Source: Pseudomonadota bacterium (GTDB lineage Bacteria > Pseudomonadota > Gammaproteobacteria > Xanthomonadales > Xanthomonadaceae). From it: 39,730 nt of DNA. The notes under the pieces were generated by a model. That model made no database searches, had not been told where the DNA came from, and saw only the letters and a program-made list of their open reading frames with translations. The position numbers and the translations under genes were made by a program. This document shows, piece after piece, positions 1 to 8,372 of this stretch; positions within the stretch are counted from its first letter, which is position 1, and the number at the start of each line of letters is the position of its first letter. Where the stretch lies: NCBI GenBank assembly GCA_963205445.1, contig CAUJJG010000035.1, positions 1 through 39,730 on the forward strand, given 5' to 3'.

Positions 1-119
1 GCTGCTGGACCGGCAGCTGCTGGCGCAGCGGCAGGACGCTGGCAGGAGGACGCCGAGGTCGCCGCTTGCGGCGCGTGCGGGGGCGGCGATGCTTGAGCTT
101 GAGCGCATCGTGCTGGCGG

Positions 120-392
120 GTCGGCCCGAATCTGCGCTGGCTGCCGGGCGAGACCCCGATCGGCCACGCCAAAACCCGCAGCATCTATCAGGACGGCTAC
201 GCCCTGCTGGGCTTCAAGCTCGACTACACCGCCGCCTACGGTGGCTGGACCGTGTTCCTGCAGGGCGAGAACCTGACCGACCGGCGCTATGCCAGCAGCT
301 ACGTGATCCGCAACCAGGCCACGCTGGCCCAGCCCGGCTACCTGCCCGGGGTTGGCCGCAGCGTCAGCGCCGGCCTGACCTGGCGGTTCTGA
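120..392 (+). CDS. TonB-dependent receptor, C-terminal fragment (upstream part not continuous in frame)
   Basis: VGPNLRWLPGE...YALLGFKLDY...VFLQGENLTDRRYASSYVIRNQ...LPGVGRSVSAGLTWRF* is a typical TBDR C-terminal beta-barrel end with terminal F; residues encoded before ~120 do not look like TBDR. Confidence 0.7.
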   Translation, partial: VGPNLRWLPGETPIGHAKTRSIYQDGYALLGFKLDYTAAYGGWTVFLQGENLTDRRYASSYVIRNQATLAQPGYLPGVGRSVSAGLTWRF

Positions 393-446
393 GCGCGTTT
401 TGGGGGAGGGGCCAGCGCCGCGTCCCGCGGGGCGCTGCGCTGGTGG

Positions 447-944
447 CTACAGCTCGTCGTACGCCGCCAGTGCGCGCAGGGCGTCGCCTTCCAGCCGCTG
501 CACTGTCCATTCGTCCATGCCCACGGCGCCGATACGGCGGTAGAAGCCGATGGCGTCCGTGTTCCAGTCCAGCACGCTCCATTCAAAGCGGCCGCAGTCG
601 CGTTGCAGGGCGATCCGCGCCAGCGTGGCCATCAGGTGCTTGCCCAGGCCGCTGCCGCGGTACTGCGGGCGCACGAACAGGTCTTCCAGATACAGGCCGC
701 GCTTGCCGACGAAGGTGCTGAAATTGTGGAAGAACAGGGCAAACCCGGCAGGCTCCCCTTCCACCTCGCCAATCAGCACCTCGGCGGACGGGCGCGGGCC
801 AAACAGGTGTTCGCGCAGGCCCGCGTCGGTGGCCACCGCAGCATCGGCAAGTCGCTCGTACTCGGCCAGCTCCGCGATCAGGCAGCGGATCAGCGGCACG
901 TCCTCCGGGGTGGCGGCGCGGATGCTGACGAGGCCGTGGGCCAT
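447..944 (-). CDS. GNAT family N-acetyltransferase
   Basis: 165 aa; LYLEDLFVRPQYRGSGLGKHLMATLARIA acetyl-CoA binding motif and WNTDAIGFYRRIGA. Confidence 0.9.
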   Translation of the reverse strand: MAHGLVSIRAATPEDVPLIRCLIAELAEYERLADAAVATDAGLREHLFGPRPSAEVLIGEVEGEPAGFALFFHNFSTFVGKRGLYLEDLFVRPQYRGSGLGKHLMATLARIALQRDCGRFEWSVLDWNTDAIGFYRRIGAVGMDEWTVQRLEGDALRALAAYDEL

Positions 945-947
945 GGC

Positions 948-1391
948 TCAGCCCAGCTTCTGCTTGACCAGCTTCGATACCAGGCCCATGTCGGCCTGGC
1001 CGGCAAGCGCGGGCTTGAGCACGCCCATCAACTTGCCCATGTCGGCGGCGGACGTCGCGCCCGTTGCCGCGATGGCCTTGTCGATCTCGGCCAGGATCGC
1101 GGCCTCGTCCAGCTTGGCGGGGAGATAGGCGTCGATCACGCCGAGCTCGTAGCGCTCAACGGCGGCGAGATCTTCGCGGTTGGCTGCTTCGTATTGGGTG
1201 ATGGAGTCCTTGCGCTGCTTGACCATCTTTTCCAGCACGGCCAGTACCAGCGCGTCGGTCATCTCCACCCGCTCGTCGACTTCCTTCTGCTTGATCGCGG
1301 CATTGATCAGGCGGATCACGGCGAGGCGATCCTTTTCGCCCGCCTTCATCGCGGTCTTCATGTCATCGGTCAGCTGTTGCTTGAGGCTCAT
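948..1391 (-). CDS. yqeY: GatB/YqeY domain-containing protein
   Basis: MSLKQQLTDDMKTAMKAGEKDRLAVIRLINAAIKQKEVDER...; downstream of rpsU. Internal ATG at 1391 chosen over ORF start 1511. Confidence 0.93.
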   Translation of the reverse strand: MSLKQQLTDDMKTAMKAGEKDRLAVIRLINAAIKQKEVDERVEMTDALVLAVLEKMVKQRKDSITQYEAANREDLAAVERYELGVIDAYLPAKLDEAAILAEIDKAIAATGATSAADMGKLMGVLKPALAGQADMGLVSKLVKQKLG

Positions 1392-1426
1392 CGTCACGGG
1401 TACTCCGGAATCGGGTTTGCAGAAAT

Positions 1427-1464
1427 GCGAAAAGCCGGCCACGCTCACGCGTGCCGGCTTTCGC
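1427..1464. terminator. Intergenic hairpin between rpsU and yqeY (attenuator/terminator candidate)
   Basis: gcgaaaagccggc / gccggctttcgc inverted repeat (one unpaired A) in the 88-bp intergenic region. Confidence 0.55.
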
Positions 1465-1479
1465 AGACAACCACCGCGC

Positions 1480-1695
1480 TCAGTACATGCGCTGGCGCTT
1501 GGTGACGTCACGCGAGCTGCGGCGCGCCTGACGCTTCACGGCAGCGGCAGCTTTGCGCTTGCGCTCCTGGGTCGGCTTTTCGTAGAACTCGCGCTTGCGG
1601 GTTTCGGCCAGCACGCCGGCCTTTTCGCAGGTGCGCTTGAAACGACGCAGGGCAAACTCGAAGGGTTCGTTTTCGCGGACTTTGACGCTGGGCAT
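1480..1695 (-). CDS. rpsU: 30S ribosomal protein S21
   Basis: 71 aa [48 protein letters not shown]... Confidence 0.98.
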   Translation of the reverse strand: MPSVKVRENEPFEFALRRFKRTCEKAGVLAETRKREFYEKPTQERKRKAAAAVKRQARRSSRDVTKRQRMY

Positions 1696-1746
1696 CGGGA
1701 AATCTCGAATTCTGGGAAAACGCCCGGCAAAGTGGGCGAGCCGCGC

Positions 1747-1776
1747 ATCATAGCAGCCCATGGGGTTTCGGTGCAA
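1747..1776 (-). promoter_or_regulatory. Putative sigma70 promoter of rpsU
   Basis: Minus strand TTGCAC-18 bp-TATGAT upstream of rpsU. Confidence 0.5.
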
Positions 1777-1801
1777 GTGGGTTTGGGCGCAAGATAGCGG
1801 C

Positions 1802-2827
1802 ATGAGAGTCCTTGGCATTGAATCCTCCTGCGATGAGACCGGCGTTGCCGTGTACGACACCCAGCTGGGTGGTGGCGCCGGATTGCGCGCCCAAGCGGTT
1901 TACAGCCAGATCGCCCTGCATGCCGAATACGGCGGCGTGGTGCCGGAGCTGGCCAGCCGCGACCATGTGCGCAAGCTGCTGCCACTGATCCGGCAGACGC
2001 TGGATGAGGCGGGGCTGGCGATGGCCGACATCGACGGCGTGGCCTATACCGCCGGCCCCGGCTTGGTCGGGGCGCTGCTGGTAGGCGCTGGTGTGGCGCG
2101 TGCGCTGGCCTGGGCGCTGGAAGTCCCGGCCATCGGCGTCCACCACATGGAAGGCCATCTGCTGGCACCGCTGATCGAGGACGACGCGCCCAAGCCGCCG
2201 TTCGTGGCCCTGCTGGTCTCCGGCGGGCATACCCAGCTGGTGGCGGTGGAGGCCATCGGCCGCTACCGGCTGCTGGGTGAAACGCTGGACGACGCCGCCG
2301 GCGAGGCTTTCGACAAGACCGCCAAGTTGATGGGGCTGCCGTATCCGGGCGGGCCGCAGCTGGCGAAACTGGCGGAAACCGGGGTGCCGGGGCGGTTCAA
2401 GTTCTCGCGGCCGATGACCGACCGGCCGGGGCTGGATTTTTCTTTCAGCGGGTTGAAGACCCAGGTGTTGCTGGCATGGCGGGACTGCGACCAGTCGGCG
2501 CAGACCATGGCCGACATCGCCCGTGGCTTCGAGGATGCGGTGGTGGACACGCTGGCAATCAAGTGCGCGCGTGCGCTGGACGCGGCCGGCACCGACACCC
2601 TGATCGTGGCCGGCGGCGTGGGGGCCAACAAGCGCCTGCGTGAGAAGCTCATCGCCATGTGCGCAACACGCGGCGGCCGCGCCTGCTTTCCGCGGCCGGC
2701 CCTGTGCACCGACAACGGCGCGATGATCGCCTTTGCCGGCGCGCTGCGGTTGGCGGCGGGCCAGCACGATGACGCCGTGATCCGGGCGGTGCCGCGCTGG
2801 GACATGGCCACGCTGCTGGCAGTGTGA
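1802..2827 (+). CDS. tsaD: tRNA N6-adenosine threonylcarbamoyltransferase TsaD
   Basis: [19 protein letters not shown]..., [27 protein letters not shown]. Confidence 0.98.
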   Translation: MRVLGIESSCDETGVAVYDTQLGGGAGLRAQAVYSQIALHAEYGGVVPELASRDHVRKLLPLIRQTLDEAGLAMADIDGVAYTAGPGLVGALLVGAGVARALAWALEVPAIGVHHMEGHLLAPLIEDDAPKPPFVALLVSGGHTQLVAVEAIGRYRLLGETLDDAAGEAFDKTAKLMGLPYPGGPQLAKLAETGVPGRFKFSRPMTDRPGLDFSFSGLKTQVLLAWRDCDQSAQTMADIARGFEDAVVDTLAIKCARALDAAGTDTLIVAGGVGANKRLREKLIAMCATRGGRACFPRPALCTDNGAMIAFAGALRLAAGQHDDAVIRAVPRWDMATLLAV

Positions 2828-2876
2828 CGGGGTTGCCCATGATGAGGGGATACCGTGGGGAAGGTATCCTGCGCGG

Positions 2877-3236
2877 ATGACGGACATCGTTTTCATCGAA
2901 GGCTTGCGCATCGACGCCCTGATCGGGGTGTACGACCGCGAGCGCCATGCCCCGCAGCCGCTGGTGTTTGATATCCAGATGCGCTTTGACAACCGCATTG
3001 CCGCCAGCAGCGATGCCCTGGCCGATGCGCTGGATTACGAGGCCGTGAGCCTGCGGCTGGCCGACTACATCGCACAGACCGACTTCATGTTGGTGGAGAC
3101 GCTGGCGGAGTGCTGTGCCGAGCTGATCCTGACCGAATTCGGCGCGAAGGCGGTGCGGTTGAAGCTGTCCAAGCCGGAGGCGCTGGCCAATGCGAGGGCG
3201 GTGGGCGTGGAAATCGTGCGCGGGAGTTTTGCATGA
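2877..3236 (+). CDS. folB: Dihydroneopterin aldolase
   Basis: MTDIVFIEGLRIDALIGVYDRERHAPQPLVFDIQM...VRLKLSKPEALANARAVGVEI. Confidence 0.95.
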   Translation: MTDIVFIEGLRIDALIGVYDRERHAPQPLVFDIQMRFDNRIAASSDALADALDYEAVSLRLADYIAQTDFMLVETLAECCAELILTEFGAKAVRLKLSKPEALANARAVGVEIVRGSFA

Positions 3237-3937
3237 GCGTGGTGCTGGTCACCGGCGCCAGCCGTGGGATCGGCCGCGCGATCGTCGAACGCTTCTCCCG
3301 CGAAGGCGCGCAGGTGATCGCCTGCGCGCGCGGGCAGGCTGGGTTGGATGCGTTGAAGACGGCGCTTCCGCAGGTCGAAACCCATGCCTGCGACGTCAGC
3401 GACGACGCGGCGGTGGACGCGTTGGCGCAGGGCGTGCTGGCCCGCCATGGCGCGGTGGATCTGCTCATCAACAATGCCGGCGCGTTCCAGCCGGGGGCGA
3501 TCAGCGAGGAGGACGACGACGCCCTGCTGGCGATGCTGCAGGCCAATCTGTTTGGCGCCTACCGGCTGACCAAGCGCCTGTTGCCAGCGATGGTCCAGCG
3601 CCGCAGCGGCATGGTGTTGAACGTGTGCAGCACGGCCTCGATCGCGGCCTATCCCAACGGCGGCAGCTACAGCATCGCCAAGCATGCGCTGTACGGGTTT
3701 TCACGCAATCTGCGCGAAGAAATGAAACCGCATGGCGTGCGCGTGGTGGCCCTGCTGCCGGGCGCCACCCGTACCGATTCCTGGGCCGGGGTGCCGCTGC
3801 CGGAGCACCGGCTGATGCCGGCCGAGGATGTGGCCGAAGCCGCGTGGCTGGCGTGGTCCCTGTCGGCGCGCAGCGTGGTGGAGGACATCGTGCTGCGCCC
3901 GCAGCTGGGCGACATCAGCGACAAGGATTTTGCATGA
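3233..3937 (+). CDS. SDR family oxidoreductase (sepiapterin/pteridine reductase-like candidate)
   Basis: TGASRGIG Rossmann motif, NNAG, YSIAK active site (YxxxK); ATGA overlap with folB. Confidence 0.9.
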   Translation: MSVVLVTGASRGIGRAIVERFSREGAQVIACARGQAGLDALKTALPQVETHACDVSDDAAVDALAQGVLARHGAVDLLINNAGAFQPGAISEEDDDALLAMLQANLFGAYRLTKRLLPAMVQRRSGMVLNVCSTASIAAYPNGGSYSIAKHALYGFSRNLREEMKPHGVRVVALLPGATRTDSWAGVPLPEHRLMPAEDVAEAAWLAWSLSARSVVEDIVLRPQLGDISDKDFA

Positions 3938-4428
3938 ACGACACCGTGACCATCCGCCTGGCCAAGCAGGCGATGAAATTCTCGGCGGCGCATTTCACGA
4001 TTTTTTCCGCCAGCGAACGCGAGCGCCTGCACGGCCACAACTTCAAGGTGGAAGTGGACATCGAAGCGCAGATGCTGGGCAACGGCATGTGCTTCGATTA
4101 CGGCATCTACAAGGACAGCGTGATCGCGCTGTGCCGCGAGCTCAATGAATGGACGATCCTGCCCATGCACTCGCCGCATCTGCGGATCGAGGAGGCCGAT
4201 GGGCAGGTCATCGCGCTGTTCAATGGCCAGCGCATCCCGTTTTTGCGTGCCGACGTGCTGTTGCTGCCGATCGAGAACGCGACCTTGGAGGAGTTTGCCG
4301 CGTACTTCCTGACCCGGCTCACTGCTGATCGCGAGGCGCTGCATGCGCATCGCATTCGTGCCATCGAGGTGCGCGTGTTTTCAGGCCCTGGCCAGAGCGC
4401 CGGCCGGCGTTTGCGGATGGCCCCATGA
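3934..4428 (+). CDS. 6-pyruvoyl-tetrahydropterin synthase/QueD superfamily protein (PTPS-III-like motif)
   Basis: MKFSAAHFTIFSASERERLHGHNFKVEVDIEAQ: zinc His positions (H20, H33, H35) present, ExxHGH motif, no CxxxHGH cysteine. Confidence 0.88.
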   Translation: MNDTVTIRLAKQAMKFSAAHFTIFSASERERLHGHNFKVEVDIEAQMLGNGMCFDYGIYKDSVIALCRELNEWTILPMHSPHLRIEEADGQVIALFNGQRIPFLRADVLLLPIENATLEEFAAYFLTRLTADREALHAHRIRAIEVRVFSGPGQSAGRRLRMAP

Positions 4429-5609
4429 GTGCGCTGCCGCAACCGTCTGCCGATGCGCAGGCGCACAGCGCGCATGTGCGTGAAGTGATTCAGGAGCAGA
4501 TCATCGCCGCTGGCGGCAGCCTGCCGTTCTGGAAATTCATGGAACTGGCGTTGTATGCGCCGGGCTTGGGCTACTACAGCGCGGGTGCACACAAGTTTGG
4601 CGCGGCGGGTGATTTCACCACGGCGCCTGAGCGTTCGCCGCTGTTTGCCGCCTGTGTGGCGAATGCCCTGGCGCCGGCGATCCGGCAGGCAGGCAAGGGG
4701 GCAACATTCCTGGAGCTGGGTGGAGGCAGCGGCGCATTCGCGGCAGCGTGCCTGCCTGCTCTGCAGGCGCTGGGTGCCTTGCCGTCACGCTATGCCATCC
4801 TCGAACCCAGTGCTGATCTTCGTCAGCGCCAGCAGCAACGGTTGCAGGCCAGCTTGCAACCGGATGTGTTGGCGCGGGTGATGTGGCTGGATGGGCCGAT
4901 CGAGTCGCCTTGGAACGGCGTGGTGTTTGCCAACGAGGTGATCGACGCATTGCCGGTGCCGCGCTTCGTGCTGCGCGATGGTGAAGTGCTGGAAGAACAC
5001 GTGGTGCTGGATGGCGAAGGGCGCTTCGTGCGGGCCGAAAGGCCGGCGGATGCGATGCTGCAGTCGGCGGTGAGCAACCTGCAGCGCCGACTGCCCGGGC
5101 CGTTGCCGGACGGTTACCGCAGCGAAGTGCTGATGCAACTGCCGTACTGGATGCAGGCCGTCGTGGGTGGGTTGCAGGATGGTGCGCTGCTGTTCATCGA
5201 CTACGGGTATGCACGCGCCGAGTATTACCAGCCCGAGCGCGACGATGGCACCTTGCGCGCTTTTCGTCAGCATCACGTCACCCTTGATGTGTTCGCCTGG
5301 CCGGGTTTGCAGGACATCACCGCGTCGGTGGATTTCACTGCCGTGGCCGAGGCGTGCGTGGGCGCGGGGTTCGAGTTCAGCGGCTATTGCTCGCAGGCCA
5401 GCTTCCTGCTGGGCAACGGATTGCAGGCGGCCCTTGAGGCGGCGGAGGCGCAGGCGGCGGACGAGGTGGCCTGCCACAACCTGCGTCAGCAGGCCAAAGT
5501 GCTGACCTTGCCCAGCGAGATGGGCGAGCGGTTTCAGGCCATCGGCTTCCAGCGTGGCGTGGAGCTGGATGCAGCGTTTTTGCTGGGCGATCTGAGTCAT
5601 CGCCTGTGA
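4425..5609 (+). CDS. SAM-dependent methyltransferase, COG1565/NDUFAF7 (DUF185) family
   Basis: FWKFMELALYAPGLGYYSAGAHKFGAAGDFTTAPERSPLF, LELGGGSGAFA, NEVIDALPV, FIDYGYARAEYY. Confidence 0.93.
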   Translation: MSALPQPSADAQAHSAHVREVIQEQIIAAGGSLPFWKFMELALYAPGLGYYSAGAHKFGAAGDFTTAPERSPLFAACVANALAPAIRQAGKGATFLELGGGSGAFAAACLPALQALGALPSRYAILEPSADLRQRQQQRLQASLQPDVLARVMWLDGPIESPWNGVVFANEVIDALPVPRFVLRDGEVLEEHVVLDGEGRFVRAERPADAMLQSAVSNLQRRLPGPLPDGYRSEVLMQLPYWMQAVVGGLQDGALLFIDYGYARAEYYQPERDDGTLRAFRQHHVTLDVFAWPGLQDITASVDFTAVAEACVGAGFEFSGYCSQASFLLGNGLQAALEAAEAQAADEVACHNLRQQAKVLTLPSEMGERFQAIGFQRGVELDAAFLLGDLSHRL

Positions 5610-6010
5610 GCCGGCTGCGTGCGGGCCGCTCACTGAAGCCGTTCCGGCGCCCATGGCTGTGGGCGGGGCTGTGGGTCATCGCCATCGCCGCCGTCGTGGC
5701 GGGCTCGCTGTTGCCCAGCCAGAACCTGCCAGCAGTGGGTGTCAACGACAAGGTCGAACACTTCGCGGCTTACGGCATGCTGGCGGCGGGGGCCGTGCAG
5801 TTGTTTGCGCGACGGCTGTCTTGGGGGTTCGTCTGCGTGATGCTGGTACTGATGGGGATCGGGCTGGAGTTTGCGCAGGCACAGATGGGGTTGGGCCGCA
5901 TGCTGGATCGCCATGACGCCATGGCCAATGCCTTGGGCGTGCTGATCGGGCTGGCTACGGCGTTTACCCCTTGGCGCGATACCCTGCTGCGTCTCGATCA
6001 ACGACTGTAA
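5606..6010 (+). CDS. VanZ-like membrane protein
   Basis: SLLPSQNLPAVGVNDKVEHFAAYGMLA...EFAQ...GRMLDRHDAMANALGVLIG; GTG start overlapping the upstream stop. Confidence 0.8.
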   Translation: MSRLRAGRSLKPFRRPWLWAGLWVIAIAAVVAGSLLPSQNLPAVGVNDKVEHFAAYGMLAAGAVQLFARRLSWGFVCVMLVLMGIGLEFAQAQMGLGRMLDRHDAMANALGVLIGLATAFTPWRDTLLRLDQRL

Positions 6011-6030
6011 GCATCCCCGGGAGGGAGGGC

Positions 6031-7083
6031 ATGACCCAGGCCGCATCGCCAGCGCCCCAGCGGCGTTTCGTGTCGGTGGATGTCCTGCGCGGCTGGGCGG
6101 TGGCGACGATGCTGCTGGTCAACTACCCCGGCAGCTGGGCGCATGTGTATGCGCCGCTTGCGCATTCCGAATGGAACGGCTTCACCCCCACGGATCTGAT
6201 CTTTCCTGCCTTCTTGTTTGTGGTTGGGGTGTCGATTGCGCTGGGCCTGAAGGCGGGTACGCCCGTGTCGAAACTCTGGGTGCGCGCATTGCGCTTGGTC
6301 GGCGTGGGGCTGGCCTTGCACGCGGTGGCGATGTGGGGCTACGACAAGGCGGATTTTCGCGTCTGGGGGGTATTGCAGCGCATTGGCCTGTGTTATGGCG
6401 TGGCGGCACCCTTGGTGCTGTGGCTGACCCCGCGCCGGCAATGGCTGGTGATTGCGGGTCTGTTGCTGGGGTATTGGGTGCTGTTGGCCACGGGTGGCGG
6501 TTATGCGCCGTGGGACAACCTCGCCAGTCGCGTGGATACGTGGCTGGCGGGCGTTCACAACTACCAATTCGACCCGACGACCCGGCGCGGCCATGACCCG
6601 GAAGGGCTGTTGAGCACCCTGCCGGCCATCGCCACCACCCTGTTGGGGGTAAGAGCGGGCGCAGAGTTGCGTGATCGCGGCGGCGTGCCGGTAATGGTGG
6701 GGGGGCTGGCCCTGTTGGCGCTGGGCTGGTTGTGGGCGCAGTGGATGCCGTGGAACAAGAATCTGTGGACGTCCTCCTATGTGCTGTATGCAGCGGGTTG
6801 GTCCTGCCTGCTGCTGGCGTTGTGCCATGCGCTGTTCGATCACCTGGGGGTGTACCCGTTGGGGCGCAGCATGGGCATCAATGCCATCACTGCCTACGCA
6901 GGCTCGTGGCTGCTGGCCTGTGTGTTCGCGAAGTTCGGCGTATTCGAGGCGGCTTATGGGCAGGCGGCGGCTTGGCTGGGCGAAGGCAATGCTGTGTCGC
7001 TGGCCGTGGCGGTTGCTTTCGTTGCGCTGTGGTGGTGGCTGATGTGGGGAATGGAGAAAAAAGGCTGGCGGGTCACGATCTGA
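6031..7083 (+). CDS. Acyltransferase/heparan-alpha-glucosaminide N-acetyltransferase-like membrane protein (DUF5009/COG4299)
   Basis: [25 protein letters not shown]...[21 protein letters not shown]; multiple TM helices. Confidence 0.9.
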   Translation: MTQAASPAPQRRFVSVDVLRGWAVATMLLVNYPGSWAHVYAPLAHSEWNGFTPTDLIFPAFLFVVGVSIALGLKAGTPVSKLWVRALRLVGVGLALHAVAMWGYDKADFRVWGVLQRIGLCYGVAAPLVLWLTPRRQWLVIAGLLLGYWVLLATGGGYAPWDNLASRVDTWLAGVHNYQFDPTTRRGHDPEGLLSTLPAIATTLLGVRAGAELRDRGGVPVMVGGLALLALGWLWAQWMPWNKNLWTSSYVLYAAGWSCLLLALCHALFDHLGVYPLGRSMGINAITAYAGSWLLACVFAKFGVFEAAYGQAAAWLGEGNAVSLAVAVAFVALWWWLMWGMEKKGWRVTI

Positions 7084-8338
7084 CCGCAGCGGCATCGGCC
7101 ATCGCCGCGGCAATCGCAGCGATGCGTGCCTTGCGCATTGCTTCACCAAAGGCGGGGCCGGTGTGCCCTTGGCTGGCGATGGTGTCGCTGCGCACCGCCT
7201 GTGCGGCAGCGTGCAGTTTTCGCAACGTCCGTGCTTGCGGATAAGCCGCGTCGGCATGGCCGGTACGGCCGCGTGCATCGGCCTCGCACACCGTTGCCAG
7301 CTGGTCGATGCGACCCGGTTTGCGGAAGCCGTCGCAGCGGGCGATCAACGCGTGCACGGTGGCAGGCTTCAGTTCCGCGATGCGATGCACGTTGAGATGT
7401 TCGCGGCAGGTGAGGACGGCCAGTTCACGGTGCTCATTCGGCACCTTCAGGCGCTGACTCAGGGCAGTGACGGGGGCAACGCCACGTTGTTCGTGCATCA
7501 CGTGCCGTGGCCATTGGTCCGTCGGCGTCAACGCCTTGCCAAGGTCGTGACATAACGCGGCAAAGCCGATCAGGTCGTCGCCCGGCAGGAGTGTTGCCGC
7601 CATGTCACAGACCAGTTCCACGTGGGTGCCGGTGTCCACTTCCGGATGGTAGTCGGCGCGCTGCGGCACACCGTACAGGGCGTCGATTTCCGGCAGCACC
7701 TCGCGCAATGCGCCGGCTTCGCGCAGGGTGCGCAGGAAAGCGGAGGGGGCACGGCTTCGCAACGCTTTGGCCAGTTCCTGCCAGACCCGTTCCGGCACCA
7801 GTGCGGCCAGTTCGCCGCTGGCGGCCATTTGCTGCATCAAGGCCAGGGTTTCCGGTGCGACAGTGAAGCCCAATGGGGCAAGACGTGCCATGAAGCGTGC
7901 CGCGCGCAACACGCGCAGGGGGTCTTCGACGAAAGCCGCGCCAACATGACGCAGCACGCGCGTCTCGATATCGCGTGCGCCGCCAAACGGGTCCACCAGG
8001 CTGCCGTCCTCGGCGCGGGCGATGGCGTTGATGGTGAAATCACGCCGCGACAGATCCTCCTCCAGCGTGACCGAGGGCGCCGCATGCACCACGAAGCCGG
8101 TGTAGCCGTGCCCGGATTTGCGTTCGGTGCGGGCCAGCGCATGTTCTTCGCCCGAATCCGGGTGCAGGAATACCGGAAAATCGCGCCCGACCTGCTTGAA
8201 GCCGGCCGCCAGCATCTGCGCCGGTGTGGCACCCACCACCACGTAGTCGAAGTCGCCGGGCGGCAGGCCCAGAAGGGCATCGCGCACCGCGCCGCCCACC
8301 AGATAGCGGCGTGCGCCGGAAGGGAAAGGCCAATTCAT
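7073..8338 (-). CDS. cca: Multifunctional CCA-adding tRNA nucleotidyltransferase with HD domain
   Basis: [54 protein letters not shown]. Confidence 0.97.
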   Translation of the reverse strand: MNWPFPSGARRYLVGGAVRDALLGLPPGDFDYVVVGATPAQMLAAGFKQVGRDFPVFLHPDSGEEHALARTERKSGHGYTGFVVHAAPSVTLEEDLSRRDFTINAIARAEDGSLVDPFGGARDIETRVLRHVGAAFVEDPLRVLRAARFMARLAPLGFTVAPETLALMQQMAASGELAALVPERVWQELAKALRSRAPSAFLRTLREAGALREVLPEIDALYGVPQRADYHPEVDTGTHVELVCDMAATLLPGDDLIGFAALCHDLGKALTPTDQWPRHVMHEQRGVAPVTALSQRLKVPNEHRELAVLTCREHLNVHRIAELKPATVHALIARCDGFRKPGRIDQLATVCEADARGRTGHADAAYPQARTLRKLHAAAQAVRSDTIASQGHTGPAFGEAMRKARIAAIAAAMADAAAVRS

Positions 8339-8372
8339 CGCAGCATGATGCCGTTTTTCACGGCCGCGAACG

